In this document: positions 25,402 to 37,384 of the stretch, in pieces | Position numbering within the stretch: the first letter of the stretch is position 1 | Layout of the letters: each line of letters begins with the position of its first letter | NCBI GenBank assembly: GCA_040954595.2 | Contig: CM082582.2 | Coordinates: forward strand, 8,618,001-8,682,000 | Reading direction: 5' to 3' | Source: Balanoglossus misakiensis | Taxonomy: Eukaryota; Hemichordata | DNA: 64,000 nucleotides | Position numbers and translations under genes: made by a program | Notes under the pieces: model-generated | What the model was told of the DNA's origin: nothing | The model's database searches: none | The model's input: only the letters and a program-made list of their open reading frames with translations

Positions 25402-27091
25402 ATGCCACGTTCGTTCTTGATTAAGAAACACAACAACCACGGGCACCGCAAACAGACAGGAATTCTCCGCACAGGTTGGTAAACGTTATACGGGAGCGTC
25501 TCCTTTGATTTTTAATGAGAGTTTCATAAGTGCAGTGTGTGTACACTTTACGGGAATGGGTTTACGGCTAGCAACCACTCCATCGGTCTGACATTCGCCC
25601 ACTCCAACGTAATAGCACACCATTCCTCCGTAGAGTGTCGTCGGGGGTAATGTTTTTCTTTTTTAAGGGCCAGAGTGCATTTTAACTTGCCGGGGAAGAA
25701 ATCGAAGTGGGGTTTGACACACGGGGGCACACAATAGAATATAGCGGCCAGGCGATCGCTTGTCCCGCTATAGTCTAATAGTTGTGATCGGGGGTCTTTT
25801 ATATGACTCGCCCACATCATCACAATAAGACAACAAGCGGCCTTACCTTGTCTGTCAAGGCGGCGGGCACTCTGGCACAGGTGGTGTTTGTTATCACGCA
25901 CCAGATTTTTTACAACGCACATTGCTGGCTCGCTTCTTTATTTATGCACGGCACAGCATTTCGCGCTCAATCATGGGCGATCCCCGACCGAATCGCCTAT
26001 ATGAGAGTTGTACCCTAATACATCAAGGCAAATTTCACAGATCGGTGAATCGGGCCATTTGCCCAGTCACTGCACAATCAGCGTCGACAGAGAAGGTGAA
26101 CACAGCGTAAAGTCAATACAGAGGCAATGGCAGTGTCATTAGCATTAGAATTTCAAAATAGACCAAAGAAACAATTATTTCAAGCAAGCCTTGAAAATAA
26201 TAATGAAAAAGCACCACTCGTCGGCTCGACATTGATTGGGCTCTCAAGTGAACTGATTTCCTGACGTGAGTGAACTGATACGTTTTCTTTTATTTGGATG
26301 TAAAAAAAATCTCTTTTCATTTTCCCCACTTTGCAGTTTTCAAAGCGTACTACGATGTAACGCCTCCCGTCATTGTCAAGCCCGAGCCGGTGCACATCAG
26401 CCCGCACGAATCGACGTACTGGAGATGGTCGGAGAATATTCCCGTGGCTCCGATAGTGCCGCCGAGCCGCCGGGACAACTTGGACCTGAAGCTGCACGAC
26501 ATGACTCCGCCCCCGATGCCCAGCCTCCCCATCATGATCCCCGGGATGACCCTGGAGAACAGCCACATGTCTCCCCCTCCCCCCATCTCGCCGACGCCGC
26601 CCGTCGGCTCGCCGTCGGAGAAGTTCGGCAGGAAGCGGCTGGGCAACGGCGAGCAGCCGCGCTACCAGTGCACGGAGTGCAGCAAGAGCTACTCCACGTT
26701 CAGCGGGCTGACCAAACACAAACAGTTCCACTGTGTGACGCAGACCAAGAAGTCGTTCAGTTGCAAGTACTGCGAGAAGGAGTACCTGTCCCTGGGCGCG
26801 CTCAAGATGCACATACGCACGCACACGCTGCCGTGCAAGTGTAAGATCTGCGGCAAGGCCTTCTCCAGACCGTGGCTGCTGCAGGGACACATCCGCACCC
26901 ACACCGGCGAAAAACCCTTCGCCTGCACGTACTGCAACCGGGCGTTCGCCGACCGCTCCAACCTGAGAGCACATCTGCAGACCCACTCGGACGTGAAGAA
27001 ATACTGTTGCAAGAACTGCTCGAAGACATTCTCCCGCATGTCCCTGCTAACAAAACACGAGGAAGCGGGGTGTTGCTCAAATGTATTATAA
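25402..27091 (+). CDS. snail: Snail/Slug-family zinc-finger repressor (two exons, complete)
   Basis: Exon 1, 25402-25474, and exon 2, 26337-27091, give 828 nt and 275 residues. Exon 1 starts [10 protein letters not shown], the SNAG domain that recruits corepressors and is the hallmark of the N-terminus. It ends one base into a codon (ACA G), matching the phase of exon 2 (TT TTC AAA). Vertebrate snail genes also split just after the SNAG region. Residues 26-133 form a proline-rich linker with many SP/TP sites. Fingers are at about 134-157 (CTEC...HC type), 165-187, 191-213 ([18 protein letters not shown]), 219-241 ([16 protein letters not shown]) and 247-271 ([19 protein letters not shown]). 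The count of five is as in Slug and most invertebrate Snails. The protein is a nuclear repressor binding CAGGTG E-boxes; the family controls mesoderm, epithelial-mesenchymal transition and neural development. The donor GTTGGT is atypical at +3. Snail versus Slug naming is not meaningful outside vertebrates. Confidence 0.96.
25475..26336 (+). other. snail: Snail intron 1
   Basis: The donor is GTTGGT at 25475 and the acceptor CCACTTTGCAG ends at 26336. The 862-nt intron has no exon-like content. A CAGGTG E-box lies at 25878-25883, the fifth CACCTG/CAGGTG core within about 1.2 kb around the promoter. Confidence 0.8.
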
Positions 27092-28260
27092 AATCTGGGA
27101 CGTTCCCCCCTCTCACAGTACTCTCAGCGAAAAAAGAGACCCCGTTAAGTTTCCTGCCAGAGACATTTTCTTAAAGAATACATTAGACATTTTACTGCCA
27201 AAAGCGGAGAACACACAAGATAATTGGCAAGCGGTTGAACCGTCGTCACTTGTGCGATGCCAAACAAATCGACTAGCTAACATAGACGTACAAAATTGCG
27301 CGGCATATCAATTGGCTATTTTGCTCAGGACTCCAGTTGACTCAAACCTCCCTACGATACTGCAGGGTATTCGAAAATCAATTTAAGACAATAAATAGGG
27401 GAATTGGAATCGAAGCGAGACTTGTTCGTCCTGATAATGTAGTTAAACGGCAAGCCTATCAGATCTAAGATCAACATTAGAACAATTAATATACATTGCC
27501 GGAAAATTGATTTCGCCATGTATTCGAAATTTACATAGGTTCCAATCAAAGCGTCGCCGTGGGGCGGAATCTAAAACAAAAATGACGTATTTTACGTGGA
27601 TGATAGTTACTTTGACACGTGATTTGAAAATTAGGGTAGATGTAACTTAATCCGACCCAGGATATGCTCTCTAATGTAATCTTTTTGTTCCCGAAAACAC
27701 CAAGTTCAGGATGAATCACTGACTACGTATAAACCACCCGCACCTGCTAATTACGTTAATTAGCCCGTGGTGGTTATTAATCTTAATGCCTGATTGGGCG
27801 ATGATCGGGAACGAGATGCTAGTATTAAAGCATAAGACACAACGCTCCTGTCTAAGCAAAGCTGTGAGACTTAACGATGGCGGTTGTATGTAATACAAGA
27901 TAAAGCAATAATCTTATGAGTACAGGGAGGACGCGTCTAGGATGCCAAATTTTGAAGTTTTGAGGACAAAAGATGATATTTTTGTTTTCTTTTCAAGAGA
28001 GTGTATTTGTAAGAAACGACACGCATTCGCAGGAGACCGTTTTTCTTTTCTCTTTGTTATTTTGGCGAGTGTTCGAACCCTGAATCGCAAAGTTCAGAGG
28101 TTGACGAATCATTCGGGAAGCGCTGCTCCCAGTGGTTTCCTCACAACTGTTTTCCTCCCATATTTCTTTCCCTGGTGGGGTCCGCAACAAAAGAGCGACC
28201 CCAAGTTGTTGTAGAATACAGAGTATTTTGTGATTTTAATAAATTATTTGTCACCAGAAA
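27092..28260 (+). other. snail: Snail 3' UTR with two candidate polyadenylation signals
   Basis: AATAAA occurs at 27390-27395 (300 nt after the stop) and at 28238-28243. Either could end the transcript. No coding frame with recognisable similarity is present. Confidence 0.5.
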
Positions 28261-31200
28261 ATCACTTCCTGTGTTATTTTTTACGCTCCATGACATCTCG
28301 ATTTGTCACGGTATTTCCAACGTCAGCCCCGCCGTGAAGGCTTTGTGACTCATGAAAAAATATTTTTTGATAAGACGTCAACCGGCCCTGCCAATCTTGC
28401 GCGAGGAAATGACACTGTCGTCTCTAGAACAATTGTACACAGAATTAAAAGGAATCGAATGAGAAAACTGCGGGAAAATCTAGTTTACTTTTCGCTCTCA
28501 AGAAAGCCCTGTTGATTTCAATTTCCTCGCCTTGTTGTGTGGATTTCAGATTGGGAACCCCGACAAATATCATTGAGTACGCTGCGACGGGGTTAAGACG
28601 TTTATTAGACCACCTAGAGACTTCGGAAAATAGAACCGAGTCAGTGGTGACGGATGAGAACAGAGCTTGAAAAGATGTCAACGCGTGGAAGATGACGCTT
28701 TGGCGCACGGGGGGTGCGCGTCTCATGATGGCTTTGTGATCATGATGCTATAGCTTACGTGTCATCGACTTTAAAATCTGCTATTTTTGTACCACACGCG
28801 CGGCTAGCACACGTAGCTTCGTCACTTGAAATAATGAAGTTCAGAGCCAAACACGTAAATGACGCGGTCCGTGATAATTAATCACCGCACGCGAACCCCC
28901 CCCCCCCGTGCGTGTCAGAAAGGCCACCGCATCTTGTCTGCGTCGGGCCAGTTAAGTAAACAAGCAAATATGTGTTTACACTTTGTTTTGACAGGTATGA
29001 TCAAACGGAAACAACGCGCCCGGTGGATAAGCATACAGTTCCGGGGACACTCAGCAGGGGTTATGGCAACAACCTCGACAACTCATTAACAAGTTCAAGT
29101 TTCAGACAGCCCCCCGACGGCGATGCGCTGACTGACTGCGTGGCGGACACACCGCCAATAGGCGTGGAAATCCTCGGGTCAGAATACCCTATTCACTGTT
29201 TGCTCGCTCTCGGAGTCAGCGAGAGTGCGAGAGAGAGAGAGAGAGTAAGTGCGCGCGCTCTGCGCCCCCGCTAATCCCCATACATTTGCCGGGAGTTTCT
29301 GTGTCGACGATGGAAAGACTTAGCTCAAAGAACCAATGCCTCTATGGGGGATTGATCCAGATTTGTTCGGCACAATTAATGTGAATGTAAAAAATCAGTT
29401 TATATTTGAGTCGCTTCCATTTTTTCCACCTGACACCCACGATTCGGGTATTACCACCTTACAATCAACTCTTTTGTGATATTCATCTGCTGACTGTAAT
29501 CCCTGATATTATCGGCTAACAATTCCGACGGAGAGGACGATTACACCGCTGAATTCGTGCATTAGATATCGCCAGAAATCCCAGCGAGACTCGCTTTCAC
29601 CGACCAACTCCCTTGGTTTACCTGCTTAACTATTGAAGCAGCTGCCCGCTCACAACAACTTAGGAAAATCCTCCCCGTTCAATTAGGACCACTCTCCGGT
29701 TGTCAAAATAAGCTATTGCGAGTATCAGGCGATAAAGTATTAAGGTTTTAATCGACTTTTGAGATGCGACGCTCTAGTGTTTTCTCACTGTATACCTGAG
29801 TGTGCGTGTGTGTGTATAAGTGTGTGAGTGAAAGCATTTTCCTCGAGACTTTGAGCTTCTTCATCAGGGTAAAGGGGTATATATCGAAAACGGCGCATTG
29901 TGCTGCTCCAAAAGAGCTTAAAATTCGGACGATAGTATATGGCGTTATCGTTCAACACCCGACTCGTCAATCAGCTTTTGGAATGAAATCTAGGTTAGCA
30001 CGATCTTACAAAAAAAATCCGTCGTAAGTGTCCACTCTGCATATTGTATTTCAGGGACTCGGGGGTCGAGGCGCGGTTGGATCTCAGGTCGACTCGTGGC
30101 AGATAAAGAACGCGATTGCGTTTCAAATAACGCGAGGATGATTCGATATGTGTCTATTTCACACAAAAAAAGTCGCCCCGACGACTACCTGCGCAAATCT
30201 CAATCAGATCGCGATAGCAAATCGATTAATTGGGCCGAGTACCCATACCCAAACTTTAGTGATTAGCTGCCATGGCAACCAATTAGCGTCCGGTTCTGTT
30301 TTTTGGATTGCTGCCAGGTAGACGTGCCAAAGACAGTGCATGCCATACGGGTGATCCGTGGAAATGTTGATATATATGGTGGATATTAAAAAAGGACAGA
30401 GGCCCTCATGTACACGCAGCGGTGACCAAGCGAAACCTGTTACAGCCTCTCAATGCTCAGGTGACATTTTCGTGTACTCTCGACGACCGGTGACCGGTAC
30501 AGCGAGACAGGGATCTGATTGCTCGGGTAACAGGTAGCCCACCATTGTGTTTTCTTTGACGGTGCTTATTATTGACGAAATCCAACTGTCAGGTATTTTT
30601 GAAATAAAAGGGGTGTGGAACGGGGACCAGTGTGCGCGCACACAAAAACAAGTTTTTGAGGCGACGATTTCAATGACCGGGGGTTACTATGGCTCTGTGA
30701 GAGTGGAAAGGAAGGCATTCTGTACACAGACCAACAAACAACAATGTCCCGTAACGTCTTACAGGGCGAGTGAATTCTGATGTGAACGGACACACGGACT
30801 CTTAAAAAAACACATAAGCACCTGTTGCGGGGGAGTTGTCGATAGTTCATCTGACCTCTGTGATCAACAACACCACTGAACTCGCAGAAGAAGAAAAAGT
30901 CGTTTGGTTTTTAATGTGGCCGTATCTCGCTGGTGTTTGTGAGAATCCTGTAGACGTGGACTCTGAAGAAATGAAAAAAAAAGACCCTAAAGCCTGTTGA
31001 CGCACGCTAACGGTAAATTCTTGAATGCTGTGACGGCAGATTAAACACGCGGAGAGCCTCCCCTTTGTCTTGGCAATTGAACACAAAATGGGTCCATCAA
31101 ACCAAGGTCAGATATTGTCCGAAATCCGCAAGCGTATACTGTCTCCCAAGGGGGCGACAGACACAAGGAAGGAGCGTTGCACACACCGCATGATGACCAT

Positions 31201-34200
31201 TGGTTATTGACGTCCCTGTGCTTGTGTATGTGCGCGGTTTATGCATTCATTCGTCAGCATCCTGTCCTAAGAGCGCGGTGTGGTTGAAATCAGGTAAGCG
31301 GTCAAACTCTATGACGCAAGTGGTCTGACATAAACAAGATTTGCGTACATGGTACGGTGCCTAAGAGGGCACAAACAAGGGAGAGATAGAGAGAGGTGTT
31401 ATTTAGAGGACAGCTACTCTGCAGATTAACCTGGCAAATTTCACGAACAAAACAACCATGCTCGAAAAACCGCACCGGCATTTCAACGGTGTAACCGCTA
31501 TTCCTTGGTGGCAATGGAAATGAGTTCAACGCTTCGCATGCTCAGTTCATTCATCCGTGTAGACAACAAGCAGCGGAACGTGGGAGAGGTCGGCGGGATA
31601 ATGCCATCTTTATTGGACGGGACTGCGAGCACAAAGTTGACCGTAACCCCACGAGGATGGCAATTTAGCGAGTGCATTGTGCGGAGGAGACTTGGAAACT
31701 TTTGAAAATGTCTCCAACTCCGACAGGTGGCCCCACACGCACCGCTCTTTCTTTGAGAGGGGGGAAAGGAGCAGAGTGAAAGGAGAGGCGTGAGTTGAAC
31801 ACAAGAATTGAGACAATGCCGGCACACAGGTGCTGAGACGAACGATCAATACCTCTCCGAGCCAGAAAAAAAGGGCGCGAAACCTCGGATGCCAACACAC
31901 GCATCCCAGAATCAACGATGACCGGTGTTGTTCCTTCACATCGCAGGCGTTGCCCCCAAGGTGACACGTCAACACCGCCGTCTGAGAGCGTTATTCTGGC
32001 AATAAAATAAAAAAAAGTGTAAAACACATAATGCTCGTCACGGGAAGTGTTTCTATAAGTATACGCGCACTTGTATGCGACGAGTGTCGCGTTCTCCACG
32101 GCCGTTTCCCTTTTATGTCTTGACCGATAGGTTGATTCAAACGAGTAATTAAAGAAAGGGTATTTTGAATGAAGTATTTGAACTACTTTTCACAGAAACG
32201 CGCCGATGAAATTGAAATAAAAATGAGAATCGTGGATGGTCTGATGACATAATCGCGCAAGACACAAAATTGTAAAGAAAGACGAAAAAGGAAAGTGACC
32301 ACATTTCGTTGGATAACTGTGGCGTCTGAAACAAACGATCGAATATGGCAATGTTGCGAGAAGTCGTAAGCCGAAAGATGTCGCCGTTGCCTTTACGCGG
32401 GAAAAGTTATCGTGCCATAAAATGCCCTTATCTCAACAAGGCAGTTAAATTCATGATTTTGACACTCAAATTAAAATTTAAGAGGGTGTTAGCGCAATTT
32501 CGTAGCCTCAAATGTAACCCGTCTTTTTAAAAAAACGTGGCGAGTGACGGTATTTTTTATCGGGCGAAATCGCAATACATGCAGAAGGTGTTAGAGTGTA
32601 TTCAGAGTCAGCCGTTGACCCCCTGACAACATTATGCGACCGCATTGTCAGGTTGGCGCTCTTTTGTGATCGTCTGGAAGAATTTTTTGGCGCAGGCTGC
32701 CACTGCAGCTGGTCCTGCATGGCATTGTGCAGTAGCATTTAGCGGCGGCAGCAGATCATTTGTGCCGTGTGCCACATGACGATAGCCTCAACACCTGCCC
32801 CTATTCGGAACCTTGTTAGTTTTGTGCTCGCTGTTATAACAGTCAATTCGCGCTTCTTTTCTCCCCGGCTGGTTTTCAATGTAATGCAATTTTAGGGTAA
32901 TTTCTCCCCATTTCCCTCGTCCCCTATACACGCTGCATCTAACGGCGCTCCAGTCGCACGCGCCGAATAGCGGTGCGTTCTTGCATGCTAAATGTCATAA
33001 AAAATGGAGACCTATTTATTTCGCAATCATTGCACTAACTGACAAGTGTATTGCAAGGGGGTTTTCAGCATGGATGGCTAACGAAGCATCACTCGGTAAT
33101 TTTGCTTTCAGTCAGCCATTTATTTTGACATATGATGAGCGAAACATGGCGCCTTGGCAACCGCGAGAGAGCTCTCGCACATGCGCGCGCAGATCAGAAC
33201 CCAGTCGGCAACTGTTCGAGTTTTTCAGTTACATAGTCGCATATACCCGCGAATTTGAATTTTGTTACCCCTCGGCGTCGTGTTTTGAAGACGCGAAATG
33301 CAGGTGAAAGGCATCATAGTGCTTTTTTTTATCTCCAGTGCAACAAAGTAGTCGACTCGACAGGTTTTAGTACCGTTCCGACTCCCACACACACATCGCT
33401 CCTGTACTCAACTTCTTTGGCTGGGAGACAGCATTCATTCAGATTGAAAAGAAAGGGGGCCCAGTAATGGCTGTATTGATTCCTTTACATCTGGAGATTC
33501 TTTCAGTCAAACCCAACTCTTGAGGGATGAGAGGACGAACAAGTCAGAGTCGCAGCGGGAAGACGCACACACGGGCCGCACGGAGCGAGTTAAAACGCGC
33601 AACATCACGAATCTCACCCGGCACAAAAAGAAACCTGGACAAAAAAACATGACACACGCGTGTTTCATAGAAACGGGGAAAAGGGGTAAGCCGGCCAATG
33701 AGAGAGACAGGGTGTTGGCGTGGTGAGCTGTAGGAAATTAGTTTTATTGTGAATCTAATAAGATCTTCTCCCATCTCCTTCACTTTGCTCTTCTTCTCTC
33801 ACTTCATCCAATTGTTCGTCAAACACACCAGGGTGTTGCCATGGCGACCGCATCCCACTGAAGAGTTGACGAGTCAAATCAGCTGGTGTCGCGAAGGATG
33901 TAATCATAAAAAAGGGAGCGTAATGAGTTGTGACCGGCGATTGATTCTGAAAAGACGCTTTGTACTGGTAAAACACATAAAAGAGAAACAGGACTATGGG
34001 CCGCGTGAATCTCAAGCCACCGAGACGGGTTGACAAACTCGAGCTGCACTCAACGGGGGACCCTCCACGCATCTCGCAGTCGTATAGAAACGCGCTCTTT
34101 CATTACAGCATCATGATTATCAAAATCTGGCGCATATTTCCTTTATTAAGGTCATAAGCAGGCCCAGAATTGAGGAGGCGGCCGCTGTGGTGTGTAGCGT

Positions 34201-36728
34201 GTCCCCAAGCGCTGTCTTTCATCACAAAGACTCGATACTTGAAAAGTTGCTACCCAAAGAATGGGGAATCGTGATTTTAAGCCATTTTCACCGTTCTTAC
34301 GCCCGAAGTCAAGACACACTCTCTGCACAGATCAGAACAACGGAGCGTACTCCAGATCATCAAATCAACCAAATAGGCCTATAGTCATCTTCTTTCGAGA
34401 TTTTGGAAAGTTATTATTTTTTTCGCCTTTCGCTTCGTAAAAAGAAATCTAACAATAAGCTTAGTGCCAAATCCGACGATAAGACGACTCACCGGGAAGA
34501 AAATATCACGCAAGAATTTCTGTGACACAAACCATAACCATGTACCTCGCGTCAACTCTGAGGTCAAGGGTCAACATTTCCCGGAGAGTTGCAAGTCCGT
34601 GACAATGAGAAGATGGGCATATTACCCCGACCGTTTCCTTAACATTTGCTCTGTCTGGTGAGTTGGGAATATCCTGGTGGTAATTATCCAGGGGGTGACC
34701 GTACTGATACCGGTGCGACTTCACTCTTAGCCCCACACTCCTTAAAGCAAGTGATGCACAAGTGTTGATTGCGACACCCGTTTGATCACTGCAGGTTCTA
34801 GCTAAAATTGATAAATTGATAACTTCCACCCTTGACGCGCCTGACTGCAGAATATAAGTGGACACCGAAATCGACAAGCCCTTGTCAATTTCCTTTGTGA
34901 CATTCCAGCCTTTTCCCCCCGTCCGTGTCTGTGGTGCGTAGAGTGCCATAGAAACGGGGAAACGTTCGTGTGGTCCACTCTCAAAACTTAACGATTTCAC
35001 TGACTAATTTTCTTGGGTGAAACACGGAAATACGCAAGGGAAGTCAACAAGGGGTTGGGAGTCTGTGTATTGAATCTACCACCCCAACGCCAGCACCGAA
35101 ACGCGTGGAGATTTGTGCCAACGATGCATGGTGGTCGCCATGACATCTGGTGCGCGCAGCGAAGTCTCATCCACGAACAATTCTGCTGTTTTGTATTACT
35201 GCATTTTTTGTGTATACAGCCTGTGCAATGTACATACATTGTAGTTTCTAAGAATTTAAATGGAAATCTGGATTTGAGTTCAATCCCACGAATAAAAAAG
35301 TCTCGCCATAGCCACATGGGCTGTGTTAACATCCGGGGAGTTTCAACATGTTCGACCCAGAGCCGTACTGAACGGTCCTTGAATAAAGCGACGAATCCAG
35401 CATGCAAACTGGCTGACATTTCTAATTCGACCGAGTCCACAAAGATGTCAATTTCGAAGTAAACACCGCGCAAATTCTAAACCTTCGTTAAGGTTTCATG
35501 ATATTCCTTGCCCAGCGCCGACAGAAACCAACACCAACTTTGATGGACGACATAATAGCGTTAATGTAGTACTGTGGCGTTATTTGATGAGTCCGATAAC
35601 TCCCCGGTGTACCATGTTTAGACTAATACTGCGCTAATTTAATTTCTATTAAGGTGTATTTGATTTCTCATTATTAAGGCGAATAAATCACCGCTTGCCC
35701 GTGTAAGGGCCACTGTAAATCTTCCGCTATAGTCGGCGCTCACAACGGCCGCCTTCGCCTTGTTCATTCATGGCTTCACCGTTCCTGAACAAATCCGCTG
35801 CCTTCTATAACATTTCCTCAATTAAAGCTCTACCCTGCATTGGCATGCAGTTCCAGTCGCCGGCTGATCGCCGTCATGAATGCGCACCGACAATCGAGAC
35901 CTCCGCGCTCCGTAAAAAAACGGACAGAAGTTGTAGGGGAACATGTTATTCTATCAAACTCGCCTCCCCTTCAACACTGGGCCCAATCACGTATCTGTCT
36001 GGAACTCCAGTCCCCCAACTTAACGCGTGTTTTAAAATACCACCGAAAGAAATTAAGATGTTATGAGCACTCCTTTCTGAACGTCAATTGTAAGTTTTAC
36101 CAAATCTGAACTGAAAAGAACTAAAGTAAGTCTTTTTGAACAAAACACAGACTTTTTTTCAAACCGTGACTGCTTAAAAAGCCAACTGAGAGAGGGGAAA
36201 AAACACGACACATTGAGGACGTGTGGTATTCACATGAACAACTCGTTATCCCCAAGGTCGAAACGTCACTTGCAGCAAAACAGAGCTCATGAAAAACGAA
36301 CTTGACATTGCTGCAACAATGCCACGCAGGCATCCCCCCGCGCAGAAGATTTGTATTCATTCGACTGGAGTGCGCGCCCTTCGGTCTGACATGCCAATAA
36401 CAGCACCGTCATCGATGAAGAATACGCGATGGATCCATACACGCTGAAGAAGCGGGACACTTTCATTGTGCGCTTTCACAAACATTTTTGAATATATTTA
36501 TATTTATATTTTTTTAAATTACGCGAACAGTGTGCCATCTGTGACGGGTTCACCCAGGGGATCTGATCCTAAAAAGCCCATTCTTACGTTTTGGAGAGCA
36601 GCTTCCGCTCTTTCAATTTGATGTTGATGGAATTTCCCTGGTTAAGTACACAGTCTGTGAATTGAATACAGAACGTCATACAGGAGCCGGCGTGGAAGTC
36701 AACAACATTTTCCGAAAACAGAATATTT
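28261..36728. other. Snail downstream desert, part 1, no gene recognised
   Basis: No exon-like frame or RNA gene was recognised. Contents worth noting are a C-run at about 28897-28907, a (GA)n stretch near 29226-29247, X-box-like palindromes at 30266-30279 and 33835-33848, and a DR1 nuclear-receptor site at 34561-34573. Confidence 0.6.
34561..34573 (+). promoter_or_regulatory. DR1 nuclear-receptor motif
   Basis: AGGTCAAGGGTCA is an exact RGGTCA-N-RGGTCA direct repeat with 1-bp spacing. Confidence 0.45.
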
Positions 36729-36890
36729 GAATGAGTGAATGAATGAATGAGTGAGTGAGTGAGTGAGTGAGTGAGTGAGTGAGTGAGTGAGTGAGTGAGT
36801 GGGTGGGTGCGGGACGGACGGACGGACGGACGGGTGGATGGATGAATGAATGAAGGAAGGAAGGAAGGAAGGTAGGAATGAACGAATGAT
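36729..36890. repeat. Compound tetranucleotide microsatellite
   Basis: Consecutive blocks of GAAT, GAGT (about 15 units), GGGT, GGAC, GGAT, GAAT and GAAG units form one continuous tract of about 160 bp. Neighbouring blocks differ by single substitutions, as expected if point-mutated units spread by slippage. The frames across it are low-complexity artefacts. Confidence 0.9.
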
Positions 36891-37316
36891 CCAGATATAT
36901 TTGATAATCGGACATTTAAATGACTTTATCATTGAACAGTGTTACGTCAACATCGCCTGATTGGGTAGAATGCGAAGTATATTCAAACACTCCAAACTAC
37001 TCAACACTCCGACCTAAAACCGATTGTTTCACTCAAGTGCCTTGTTTGGCCCGCGTGGCGCTTTCTCCTCCCCGCGTCGTCAAGTGACCCAACGCCAGGC
37101 GCAGAGGAAGAGAAGGGTTTTAACTTGTTAGAGGGCATTGTAGAGATTCCCACTTGCGCCGTCAAGTTGCTGGTGACATCGGGATAACGAAGTTTTCTAT
37201 TGTCGGCAACGGCTGCTTCAACGGGTCACTTGAAGGCGTGACGTCACTTGATGGGCATATCGGACCACCTGATCGTGCACCTGCTTGTGTATTTCTGCCG
37301 GTATCGCTTATTATTC

Positions 37317-37384
37317 TGCAGAGAGAGAGAGAGAGAGGGAAGGGAGAGAGAGAGGGAGAGAGAGGGGGGGGGGAGAAGAGAGAG
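37317..37384. repeat. Polypurine (GA/G-rich) tract
   Basis: About 68 nt of G and A only, mostly (GA)n with an internal run of G at about 37363-37372. Confidence 0.85.

Noticed and set aside
26180-26986. 268-codon frame antisense to snail exon 2
   Set aside because: Shadow of GC-rich zinc-finger coding sequence; composition (Arg, Ala, Gly, Val) is typical of antisense frames.
28068-28084. GTGTTCGAACCCTGAA, resembling a tRNA B box
   Set aside because: No A box, acceptor stem or anticodon arm can be folded around it.
36676-36932. Two overlapping minus-strand frames with Leu-Thr-His-Ser repeats
   Set aside because: They are translations of the compound GAGT microsatellite.
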